Positions 1-7,205 of a stretch of 15,572 bases of DNA are shown one piece after another. Source of the stretch: Candidatus Minthenecus merdequi (GTDB taxonomy: Bacteria > Bacteroidota > Bacteroidia > Bacteroidales > Paludibacteraceae); the NCBI GenBank assembly GCA_018064385.1, contig JAGHVI010000025.1:1-15572 (forward strand), read 5' to 3'. How positions within the stretch are numbered: the stretch's first letter is position 1; the number at the start of each line of letters is the position of its first letter. The notes under the pieces were generated by a model, which was not told the origin of the DNA, did no database searches, and saw only the letters and a list, made by a program, of their open reading frames with translations. The translations under genes and the position numbers were made by a program.

Positions 1-107
1 TTGCTGATTGTCAGTCGGTCACAATGTCCACATTGCTCCCTCCTTCCGCACAGCAATCTGCTAAAAATAAACTTCAAAATCGTCTCAACCTAATTAATAG
101 AACCACC
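1..107. other. Left-edge stretch with no assignable gene
   Basis: No gene can be assigned here. Two plus-strand frames are open from the window edge, one to a TAA at 91-93 and one to a TGA at 114-116. Either could be the tail of a gene entering from the left, but neither translation is recognisable. A short dyad CAATGT-CC-ACATTG lies at 22-35, and the minus strand also pairs ATTGCT (about 52-57) with AGCAAT (about 32-37). The function of these dyads is unknown. Confidence 0.4.
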
Positions 108-146
108 ATAAGGTGAGTTATGCACTCACCTTATCTCTATTTTTTC
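108..146. terminator. Hairpin just beyond the lipoprotein gene, possible terminator
   Basis: A perfect 11-bp inverted repeat, ATAAGGTGAGT at 108-118 and ACTCACCTTAT at 124-134, encloses a 5-base loop. It begins two bases beyond the stop of the minus-strand lipoprotein gene, the usual place for its transcription end, but no U-tract follows on the minus strand. Read on the plus strand, the hairpin is followed after a few bases by a T-run (141-146), which would suit a terminator for a gene entering from the left. Direction is therefore uncertain, and it may act on both strands. Confidence 0.55.
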
Positions 147-1876
147 TTTTGTGGATTGATATGAATGATTATCGAACGAGCCTCAGAATTCGTCTCTATG
201 ACTATTTTCTTGCCTTCAACGCTCCAGTCGCCACTCTCTTGTATTGCCTTGACCAGTTCGTCAAAACGTTCTGCCAGTTTGCCGCCAGCCAAAATTTCAA
301 AACGGAAACTGTTGATGCGCGAAGAACCATAATAAACATTGTCATACAGACGTTCTATCCAACCCGTATATACCTGAACGGAGACACGTACATTCTCGGC
401 GAAGAGTGTGATATAGAGCGAATCTGAAATAATATTCTGTTCAAGCATTACTTCGCCACCATTCAACGACATAAGACGAGAAGGTGTAAGTTTCTGTTCA
501 TAATAATTGTCAATCATCTCGTTGGCTGTGATGCTGTTGCGACTCTGAGCAAGTGTTTTGAGACCATCAACAACAGTGCTTATTTCGAGATAATCAGAGT
601 TGGCTTTACGAAACTCGGTAGCAGAAAGATAATCGCGCACAAGGTCTTCGGTTATGCTATAACCTTCGCCTGAGAAAATGAAAGGACCATGAGTGCCACG
701 CTGTATCAACAGAGCCACATCACCATCAAAAACATATCGATTTTTGTAAGGCAACTGCCAGCCAAAATGTGTCAATTTCCTTTTTTCACCACTGCGCAAC
801 GGACGAAATTGACCGTGAAGGTTCAGAATACCTTCTTTTCCATCACCTCGTACTACGAGTATTTCTTTTTTGTCACAGAATAGTTCAGCCTCAGCATATA
901 AGTTGTTAATCAACTGATTACCCTGCATATCAATCCAACCTATTTTGTCATCTAACACAACCATAAACATTTCGTTGTCTGGCACAATCTCCTCGTACTT
1001 AGGCTCTATAATCCATTTTCCAAGTGTATCAATTACACCCCATTCGCCATTTCGCCCAGCAATAATCATACCACTTTCCATCAGCTTCTGAAGATTGCTG
1101 TTGATGCGCACAAGGGTGTTGAGATTATGGTACATTTTGTCGTGGGTTGATGCAAAACGTTGATATTCTCGCGAACTGTTAATGAAGTTGTCGGCAGCAT
1201 TGAGTTTGAAAGTATCGGAGCTGTCTACAATTGACATATCACGACCACGAATACCGAAAGGGCAACTGCTAACCCATTCACGATGAGAGTCGTTGACCAA
1301 CACCCACATACTGTCAGTTCCTGCTATCATACGATTGCCCATTCGACAAACATAGACATTGCCAGCAGGCTGAATAAGCACCTCGCCTTGGTCGTTGACC
1401 AAGCCAATTTCGTCACCTACAGTCCAAAAGAGCGCTTTACCGTCAACAAAGGCCTCGGCTGTTTGTGCCTGCTCAAGTGTAAAAAGAGTTTCCCCTTTAT
1501 GGTTTATTGCACGAAGATGCTGCTTTGCATCAGCAACCCAGGCTTTGCCATCACTAAATATTGACGCACTGGCGTATGGTCCTAATACTATTTTGCCCTC
1601 TTCGTCAGCATAATAATATCTGACTTCTCCTCCTTCGTTGACACGAAGAACCATAAGTCCCTCGTGCAGAAGGGATATAGATTTGACTTGTTTGTCACCA
1701 AAGTTCAAAAGTTCGCCTGTACGGAGGTTGAAAAGTTCGGCATTTCCATCATTATTCATAACAGGAATGATGTCGCCATGGTCGTCTGCAAAAAGGTTAT
1801 TCTTACGCTTACAAGATGAAGTAAAAACAAGTATAAATGCCGCAATTAGCATTAAGGTGAATCTAAATTTTTTCAT
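137..1876 (-). CDS. WG-repeat (KWG) lipoprotein
   Basis: Predicted 579-aa exported lipoprotein of unknown function. The N-terminus is a signal peptide with two lysines, a hydrophobic core and a lipobox-like TSSC ending at Cys22, so the mature protein should be lipid-anchored. The middle holds degenerate WG/KWG repeats, clearest in two adjacent copies starting NGEWGVIDTLGKWIIEPKY and DKIGWIDMQGNQLI; weaker copies lie earlier (for example VGDEIGLVNDQGEVLIQP) and later (GKEGILNLHGQF). WG repeats are thought to form a beta-propeller-like or solenoid scaffold. The last 180 or so residues do not look like WG repeats and are unrecognised. I start at the ATG at 1874-1876 because MKKFRF is a standard signal-peptide start; a TTG two codons upstream is less likely. 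It follows kamC after a 65-base gap holding its own promoter, so it is probably a separate transcription unit. Confidence 0.8.
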   Translation of the reverse strand: MKKFRFTLMLIAAFILVFTSSCKRKNNLFADDHGDIIPVMNNDGNAELFNLRTGELLNFGDKQVKSISLLHEGLMVLRVNEGGEVRYYYADEEGKIVLGPYASASIFSDGKAWVADAKQHLRAINHKGETLFTLEQAQTAEAFVDGKALFWTVGDEIGLVNDQGEVLIQPAGNVYVCRMGNRMIAGTDSMWVLVNDSHREWVSSCPFGIRGRDMSIVDSSDTFKLNAADNFINSSREYQRFASTHDKMYHNLNTLVRINSNLQKLMESGMIIAGRNGEWGVIDTLGKWIIEPKYEEIVPDNEMFMVVLDDKIGWIDMQGNQLINNLYAEAELFCDKKEILVVRGDGKEGILNLHGQFRPLRSGEKRKLTHFGWQLPYKNRYVFDGDVALLIQRGTHGPFIFSGEGYSITEDLVRDYLSATEFRKANSDYLEISTVVDGLKTLAQSRNSITANEMIDNYYEQKLTPSRLMSLNGGEVMLEQNIISDSLYITLFAENVRVSVQVYTGWIERLYDNVYYGSSRINSFRFEILAGGKLAERFDELVKAIQESGDWSVEGKKIVIETNSEARSIIIHINPQKKK

Positions 1877-1904
1877 AAGCAAATAATTTTAGGGATTACG
1901 GGGG

Positions 1905-1936
1905 CAAAGTTACGAAAAAAAATTTAGAACAACAAA
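1905..1936 (-). promoter_or_regulatory. Bacteroidetes-type promoter of the WG-repeat lipoprotein
   Basis: On the minus strand TAACTTTG (1905-1912) matches the -7 consensus TAnnTTTG, and TTTG (1933-1936) lies 20 bases upstream as the -33 element. The predicted start of transcription is near 1897, giving a leader of roughly 20 bases before the ATG at 1876. It lies entirely in the gap after kamC, so the lipoprotein can be expressed independently of the long upstream operon. Confidence 0.7.
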
Positions 1937-1941
1937 CAAAA

Positions 1942-3213
1942 TCACAAAAAAAGTTTTATTCCTAACATTTCAGCTACTCGCAAAGCTTCGCGAGGAACCT
2001 CTTCTTCGGTTGTCTCGACAAGTGAATAATCAATGACGCTTTCCATCTCGCTGATATCTGCAATTTTGCTATTCTCTTTCAGTCCTTTTACTCTCAGTCG
2101 TCTGTAATCACCATGAATACCGTCATAATGAGTTGTAACAAAAGATGGAACACCATTCTGTTTCAGTCGTTCAACCACTTTGCTGACAATGATACGTCCC
2201 TCAACAGGATTGGTAGTACGAGCCAATTCGTCTATCAATACAAGCACTTTTCTTCCTCTCTCAGTGGTTTTTATAATTGAATCAACAGTCAGCATTTCGG
2301 CAGCAAAACTGGAAAGTCCACTGAGATGATTTTGACTATCATCAATGCTGACCAACACTTCATCGACAATCATAACTTCAGCCTCGGCAGCAGGTACAAA
2401 GAATCCATACTGGCACAATTCTTGAGCCGCAACCAACGATTTCAACAACACTGTTTTTCCACCCATATTCATTCCTGTAACTATGGTTGGATAGTTACCA
2501 AACTTAACATCCACAGCCTGATAGTTCTTTCCTTTGGATTTCAACGCATTGCGTGTCTCAATATTGAAAAGTCCACGATACGTTGTCGATGAGTCTGCCG
2601 AGAAATGCGGTCTGGTTAGGTTCTCAGCCTCAGCCATCTGCCATTTGGCAATCCTTAAATCCAAAAGCCCAAGTTCAGTCAACGTGTCATGCAGTCTTGT
2701 TGACCAAATCTTCAATTCTCGAGACAACCTCTTGCACACACGGTCTTCAACCTCGCTCATTGCTGCAAACTGCTCTGCTGTAGGCTCTTTCCACGCACGG
2801 CGCATCTCTGCCAATTGTTCATCGTAACTGTCGTAAATGTAGAATGTGTCAATTCCCTCTTCGTTAGGGTCAAGTATCGTAACGACCTCCGAAAGGTTTT
2901 CCAACCAATCAGCACCAGAGTTCCTGACCTGAGCCGCCACAATGGCAAGATGTTTGATTTCATACAGTTGCACATCGTCAAGTACCTCGCCATTAGCAAG
3001 ACGGTGTATAGTACCTTCTATGTCTTGAATCTCGCACAGTGCATGTTCCATTACGTCGTTGACCACATTTCCAACTTTTGAAATCCAGTCATATTCCTCG
3101 TTCAATGCGTCAATATCTGTGATAAACGTCAACAAGTTAAGAGCTTTACGTCCAACAGAATTGCGAAGATTGAAACTCTCTAATCTCTCTATTTTATCTA
3201 TAATTCCATTCAT
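1942..3213 (-). CDS. kamC: MutS-like ATPase, probable lysine 5,6-aminomutase reactivase ATPase KamC
   Basis: 423-aa protein with a C-terminal MutS-type ABC ATPase domain. Visible motifs are Walker A GMNMGGKT (247-254), the signature-like SGLSSFAAEM (298-307), Walker B VLVLIDEL with D328/E329, and the TTHYD switch histidine (360-364). The N-terminal 230 residues are helical and lack the mismatch-binding and connector domains of true MutS, and the protein is half MutS length. There is no Smr tail as in MutS2. This layout, together with the overlapping P-loop gene upstream, fits KamC, the ATPase partner of KamB in lysine-fermentation clusters, which is thought to reactivate the B12/PLP-dependent lysine 5,6-aminomutase. 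The start overlaps the kamB stop (ATGA), implying coupled translation. The family call rests on remembered architecture; no aminomutase is in view, so the substrate is an inference. A generic 'MutS-related protein' is the fallback. Confidence 0.65.
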   Translation of the reverse strand: MNGIIDKIERLESFNLRNSVGRKALNLLTFITDIDALNEEYDWISKVGNVVNDVMEHALCEIQDIEGTIHRLANGEVLDDVQLYEIKHLAIVAAQVRNSGADWLENLSEVVTILDPNEEGIDTFYIYDSYDEQLAEMRRAWKEPTAEQFAAMSEVEDRVCKRLSRELKIWSTRLHDTLTELGLLDLRIAKWQMAEAENLTRPHFSADSSTTYRGLFNIETRNALKSKGKNYQAVDVKFGNYPTIVTGMNMGGKTVLLKSLVAAQELCQYGFFVPAAEAEVMIVDEVLVSIDDSQNHLSGLSSFAAEMLTVDSIIKTTERGRKVLVLIDELARTTNPVEGRIIVSKVVERLKQNGVPSFVTTHYDGIHGDYRRLRVKGLKENSKIADISEMESVIDYSLVETTEEEVPREALRVAEMLGIKLFL

Positions 3214-4196
3214 AATTTCTTTACATCAAAGACCTTAACACCAATGGCTTCACTGAGTCTGTCACACAACTCACAACTGTCCATCGTGAACCCCTGTGGT
3301 GACCAAGGGTTGGCTGTTACTGCCACAAGACGGCTTTTGTACATTACGGAAATATGTACCTTTGAGCGAAGCAGTTGTGCATAGACTGCCTGTGTGAGGA
3401 AGAGTTTCGTGAAGTCTCCAACAACTAACTCAATGGTACGATTCTGCATCTTGAGTCTCTCTACAAATCTATCGCCTACAGCCCCCGAAACATAAATAGC
3501 TTTCACTCCGTCCATCTCAGGTATATTTCCCGAAAGTGCTGTTTTTATCTCAGTAAGTCGCAATGTTCCATCTTCTGATAGTGTCCAGACTCCTTTGGTA
3601 CACTCTTTGAAGATTCGTTTGAAATCATCACTACACTCCCCTATTTCAATCAGTTGACAGGCAAAACGTGTCGCCATCACTACCTGTTGTATGTTGGCTG
3701 AAAGTGCAGCACCTGTAGCAAGAACCATTGCGTCTGTGACCGTTGGCGAGGCAAGCGACATTCGCGATTGCGCACCATCAACCAATGTCAAGTCAACTCC
3801 CAATTCTCGATACCTCTGTATCAGATTTCGTAATGACCAAGTATCTGCAGGACCTGAAATTATGCATTTGCCCCGAACCTTCACTCGTGCAGTGACAGGT
3901 CGTCCGACAGAGGTTCTGCGACCAGAGATTTCAAGAATCTCAGCCGTCAGTCTGCGACTTGCATATTGTTGCTCTGCCGTAGTAAATATCATTCCGTCAT
4001 AAAGTGTTATCTCAGGTTTAGCTGTCTCTGTAACCTGGTCAATCCCCTCTCCATCATAACCCACGGAAGTCAGCCCAAGAATTCGTCCACAGTCACGCAA
4101 CTGCGACAATATATAGTTCATAGTCACTGTTTTGCCGACATTCTTTGCAGTGCCGACAACAGCCACGGAATTATATTTCAAAAGTTCTTCCTTCAT
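3210..4196 (-). CDS. kamB: P-loop protein, probable lysine 5,6-aminomutase reactivase subunit KamB
   Basis: 328-aa protein with a P-loop close to the N-terminus (GTAKNVGKT, residues 15-23), followed by a region like other P-loop NTPases that includes GLTSVGYDGEG and later LTLVDGAQSRM, a probable Walker-B-like strand with Asp. It matches my recollection of KamB, which is encoded beside the MutS-like KamC in anaerobic lysine-degradation clusters and is assigned to aminomutase reactivation. I choose the ATG at 4194-4196 because its TGATG junction with the upstream deiminase gene gives a one-base overlap and puts the P-loop at residue 15. A frame-compatible ATG 60 bases upstream would add 20 residues and overlap the deiminase gene far more. 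The 3' end overlaps kamC by 4 bases. The P-loop and pairing are seen directly; the reactivase role is inferred. Confidence 0.6.
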   Translation of the reverse strand: MKEELLKYNSVAVVGTAKNVGKTVTMNYILSQLRDCGRILGLTSVGYDGEGIDQVTETAKPEITLYDGMIFTTAEQQYASRRLTAEILEISGRRTSVGRPVTARVKVRGKCIISGPADTWSLRNLIQRYRELGVDLTLVDGAQSRMSLASPTVTDAMVLATGAALSANIQQVVMATRFACQLIEIGECSDDFKRIFKECTKGVWTLSEDGTLRLTEIKTALSGNIPEMDGVKAIYVSGAVGDRFVERLKMQNRTIELVVGDFTKLFLTQAVYAQLLRSKVHISVMYKSRLVAVTANPWSPQGFTMDSCELCDRLSEAIGVKVFDVKKL

Positions 4197-5176
4197 CAAT
4201 AGTACTGCATAGTAACGCAATGCAATGAGCCATGCTGACGTATGAGCGTGCGGCAATCTATGCCAACTGCATCACGATCTGGGAATACACTTTTTATACA
4301 CGTCAAAGCCTCACCGTCCTGCGGACAATCGTAGGTAGGAACTAACACTGCCCCATTGACTACCAAGTAATTGGCATACGTTGCAGGAAGACGAAAATCA
4401 TCTTCGTATTGAGGCATAGGCATCGGCAACTCAACCAATCGGTAAGGCAAACCGTCCTTTGTACGGAAAGCCAGCAACTCACGTTTCATTGCCTGCATCT
4501 CTTCATAATGAGAGTCGTCTGGAGTCTGGCACCCCTGGTAAATTATTGTATCGCCAGGCGCAAGTCGGGCAAGGGTATCTATGTGGGAATCAGTGTCGTC
4601 CCCTGCCATTGCTCCATGCTCAAGCCACAAGATACGGCTAACACCAAACTCACGGCAGAGACGCTGCTCAACACCTTGACGGGTGAGCGTGGCATTGCGG
4701 TTTGGCGAAAGAAGGCAGAGTGACGTGGTCAGCAACGTCCCACAACCATCAGTCTCGATTGAACCTCCCTCAAGCACAAAATCACGACAATTGAGACGCT
4801 CGAAACATCCACGTCCAGCCATTCTCTCTGTAATAAGATTATCTTTGTCAGCAGCAAACTTCATTCCCCAACCATTGAAACAGAAGTCCAACACTTTCTT
4901 ATTGCCGTCCTCCTCAATGGTTATTCCTCCGTGGTCTCTCGCCCACGTGTCGTTGCTCGCAATCTCCAAAACCTCAACATCATCACCCAAAAGGCGGTGT
5001 ATCCTCTCAGCATCTTCCGAAATAATAAGCAGTTTCTCGTACCGCATTATTGCACAAGCTATGCGCAGGAAATTATCCTCAGCATCATCAAGAATATAGT
5101 TCCAGTCAGTAGCGGAATGTGGCCAAGTTAACTGCACCATCCGCTGGTGTTCCCACTCTGCAAGCAGTCGTCTCAT
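4196..5176 (-). CDS. aguA: Agmatine deiminase / PAD_porph-family protein
   Basis: 326-aa member of the agmatine deiminase/Porphyromonas-type peptidylarginine deiminase family of the guanidino-modifying superfamily. Agmatine deiminases hydrolyse agmatine to N-carbamoylputrescine and ammonia on the way to putrescine. Expected motifs occur in order: NDTWARDHGG (75-84), FVLEGGSIETDG (from about 133), GDDTDSHID (192-200) with the catalytic His198, and GSLHC near the C-terminus with the nucleophilic Cys320. There is no signal peptide, which favours a cytoplasmic agmatine deiminase over a secreted peptidylarginine deiminase. The family's more usual GG.IHC near the active-site cysteine is HGSLHC here. 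N-carbamoylputrescine amidase (aguB) is not in the window. The start overlaps the asd stop by 4 bases (ATGA), and the stop overlaps the kamB start by one base. Substrate within the family is not certain. Confidence 0.82.
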   Translation of the reverse strand: MRRLLAEWEHQRMVQLTWPHSATDWNYILDDAEDNFLRIACAIMRYEKLLIISEDAERIHRLLGDDVEVLEIASNDTWARDHGGITIEEDGNKKVLDFCFNGWGMKFAADKDNLITERMAGRGCFERLNCRDFVLEGGSIETDGCGTLLTTSLCLLSPNRNATLTRQGVEQRLCREFGVSRILWLEHGAMAGDDTDSHIDTLARLAPGDTIIYQGCQTPDDSHYEEMQAMKRELLAFRTKDGLPYRLVELPMPMPQYEDDFRLPATYANYLVVNGAVLVPTYDCPQDGEALTCIKSVFPDRDAVGIDCRTLIRQHGSLHCVTMQYY

Positions 5177-6171
5177 CCCTTTATCAATGTTTCGGCTATC
5201 TGTACTGCATTAAGTGCCGCACCTTTGCGTATCTGGTCACTCACACACCAGAATGTCAGTCCATTATCTACCGAAATATCCTCACGTATTCTACCTACAA
5301 ACACCTCGTCTTTACCCGAAAGGTCAAGAGGCATAGGGTATATATTGTCTTTCGGTTCGTCCATTACAATGATACCAGGGAATGCATTGAAAGCTGCACG
5401 CAGTTCGGTAGGGGTAATTTTGCGTTCAGTTTCAACCCAAATAGCCTCGCTATGAGCACGTAACGAAGGAACACGCACACATGTTGCCGAAACACGTATG
5501 TCAGAGTGCATAATCTTACGTGTTTCGTTGAACATTTTCATCTCTTCTTTGGTGTAGTCGTTGTCCATAAACACATCAACGTGGGGTATCATATTGAAAG
5601 CCAACTGATGAGCAAATTTCTTGACAGTAGCTGGCTTGCCTGCAAGCACCTCACGATATTGCTGTTCAAGCTCAGCCATAGCCTGCGCACCTGCTCCCGA
5701 AGCTGCCTGATATGTAGCCACACGCACACAACGCACATGCGAGAGTCGCTCGATGGCCTGAAGAGCGACAACCATCTGAATTGTCGTACAGTTAGGGTTG
5801 GCTATTATATGCCGTGGTGCGTTGAAGGCATCCCGTGGATTGACCTCCGGAACAACCAAAGGCACATCATCGTCCATACGAAAAGCACTGCTGTTGTCAA
5901 TCATCGTTGCCCCAAAGCGCGTAATATCCTCGGCATATTCCTTTGACACAGAAGCTCCTGCCGAGGTGAAGACAATGTCCATTCCTTTGAATTGGTCACC
6001 ATGCCTGAGTTCCTGCACTGTGAGACTTCTGCCCCCTATAGTATATGAAGTTCCTGCACTGCGTGAAGAACCAAACAGAGCCACCACATCACCCCCGAAA
6101 CCTCTCTGTTCCAACACACGGAGGAACTCCTGACCAACAGCACCGCTTGCTCCAACTATTGCTGTTTTCAT
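5173..6171 (-). CDS. asd: Aspartate-semialdehyde dehydrogenase
   Basis: 332-aa enzyme reducing L-aspartyl-4-phosphate to L-aspartate 4-semialdehyde with NADPH, the branch-point step to DAP/lysine, threonine and methionine. The N-terminal Rossmann glycine loop is GASGAVGQEF (from residue 7). Further diagnostic segments are SSRSAG (35-40), SAGASVSKEYA (70-80), NSSAFRMDDDVPLVVPEVN (93-111), the catalytic cysteine in NPNCTT (C128), the TYQAASGAGAQ segment around Q155, and RVPSLRAHSEA (about 233-243) with the active-site histidine. Length is normal for the family and no break is seen. It overlaps apbE upstream and aguA downstream by 4 bases each. Together with dapF in the same run it links the operon to DAP synthesis for peptidoglycan and lysine. 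Confidence 0.95.
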   Translation of the reverse strand: MKTAIVGASGAVGQEFLRVLEQRGFGGDVVALFGSSRSAGTSYTIGGRSLTVQELRHGDQFKGMDIVFTSAGASVSKEYAEDITRFGATMIDNSSAFRMDDDVPLVVPEVNPRDAFNAPRHIIANPNCTTIQMVVALQAIERLSHVRCVRVATYQAASGAGAQAMAELEQQYREVLAGKPATVKKFAHQLAFNMIPHVDVFMDNDYTKEEMKMFNETRKIMHSDIRVSATCVRVPSLRAHSEAIWVETERKITPTELRAAFNAFPGIIVMDEPKDNIYPMPLDLSGKDEVFVGRIREDISVDNGLTFWCVSDQIRKGAALNAVQIAETLIKG

Positions 6172-7205
6172 TCTTTTTTCCCTTTTGTTATAGTTATTGT
6201 TTTCATTTCACCATTCTCTTCGTAAATAAAGTAAGCACTAAGCTCTTGATGTTTAATCATCCACTCAGTTGCCTGTTTTACTCCTGCCACCATACAAGCC
6301 GTTGCCCAAGCGTCAGCCACAATGCAACGGTCTGCGATGATTGTTGCACTAAGCATATCAATTTCTGCAAGCTTGCCTGTACGAGGGTCAACAGTATGAC
6401 CTACCTTCGTTTTATCAATTTCGTAAAAGTTACGATAGTTTCCACTTGTTGCCATTGCACAGTCCGTAAGTTCCATTACTTTCTCGATACCTACTTTCAA
6501 ACAGGTTGTATCCTCTTCCGGTTTATTGATACCTACACGCCATTTGTCACCACGAGGACTGAGACCTTTGACCACAACCTCACCACCAATCTCTACACAA
6601 TAGTTCTTGCATCCATTGTTAGCCAACGCCTTGGCCACAACATCACAACCATATCCCTTAGCTATGGCAGCAGCATCAAGTTTTACTCCACCCTCCAACC
6701 ACATCTTGCCGTTTTCTGTTCTTAGCGTACATTTGTCCATACCTACGAACTGAATAATAGAGTCAACCTTTGCAGCAACCCCACAAGTGTCCTGCATTCT
6801 GCCCTCTGTGCCAAAACCATAAAGGTTGACCAAAGGTGCAACAGTCATATCAAAGCAACCTTCAGTGTCATAATTAACAATTTGACCTACAGAGAAAACC
6901 TCAGTGTAAAGTTCATCGAAATCCACCGTGTCTCCATTGTTAAGACACACAAGGGTGCTGTGGTCATTGAACAAAGAAAGCGACTCATCAACAGAGCGTA
7001 AGGCAATCTCAATAACACTGTCAAGAGGTTGTTCTGCATCGTATGTGATGTGGTAGATTGTGCCAAAAACCAATCCCTCTTTTTTCTGATATTCCTTGAC
7101 ATGCGTACAGCCTTCAAGGAACAGCAGCAATATACATAACGCTATCAGCAGAAGAGATATAAGACTCTTAAGACTAAAAAGATTTTTCAAAAATCTATTC
7201 TTCAT
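6168..7205 (-). CDS. apbE: FAD:protein FMN transferase, lipoprotein form
   Basis: 345-aa ApbE-family flavin transferase. It would attach FMN covalently to Ser/Thr of target proteins such as NQR or RNF subunits, using FAD and Mg2+. A hydrophobic N-terminal segment ends in a lipobox-like LEGC at Cys33, so the enzyme should be a lipoprotein facing the periplasm. Family motifs are FDMTVAPLVNLYGFG (from 118), LDAAAIAKGYGCD (176-188), VEIGGEVVVKG (204-214), MATSGNYRNF (251-260), GHTVDPRTG (269-277) and ADAWATAC (297-304). The protein is full length with no missing segment. Its start overlaps the mutL stop by 4 bases and its stop overlaps the asd start by 4 bases. No NQR, RNF or FMN-binding-domain gene is in the window, so the target must be encoded elsewhere. 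Confidence 0.92.
   Translation of the reverse strand: MKNRFLKNLFSLKSLISLLLIALCILLLFLEGCTHVKEYQKKEGLVFGTIYHITYDAEQPLDSVIEIALRSVDESLSLFNDHSTLVCLNNGDTVDFDELYTEVFSVGQIVNYDTEGCFDMTVAPLVNLYGFGTEGRMQDTCGVAAKVDSIIQFVGMDKCTLRTENGKMWLEGGVKLDAAAIAKGYGCDVVAKALANNGCKNYCVEIGGEVVVKGLSPRGDKWRVGINKPEEDTTCLKVGIEKVMELTDCAMATSGNYRNFYEIDKTKVGHTVDPRTGKLAEIDMLSATIIADRCIVADAWATACMVAGVKQATEWMIKHQELSAYFIYEENGEMKTITITKGKKE

Noticed and set aside
1877..1882. TTG start two codons upstream of the WG-repeat lipoprotein ATG
   Set aside because: The ATG at 1874-1876 gives a standard Lys-Lys signal peptide start; the TTG start adds nothing.
1942..3213. A true MutS mismatch-repair protein
   Set aside because: Only the ATPase part matches MutS. 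The mismatch-binding N-terminus is absent, the length is half of MutS, and it is paired with a separate P-loop gene, which fits KamC better.
4197..4256. Longer KamB with 20 extra N-terminal residues
   Set aside because: It would overlap the deiminase gene by about 60 bases, whereas the downstream ATG makes the usual TGATG junction and a normal distance to the P-loop.
6045..6725. Plus-strand open frame of 226 codons across the asd/apbE junction
   Set aside because: It is antisense to two well-conserved genes, and its translation is a low-complexity Ser/His/Thr/Cys-rich shadow with no domain.
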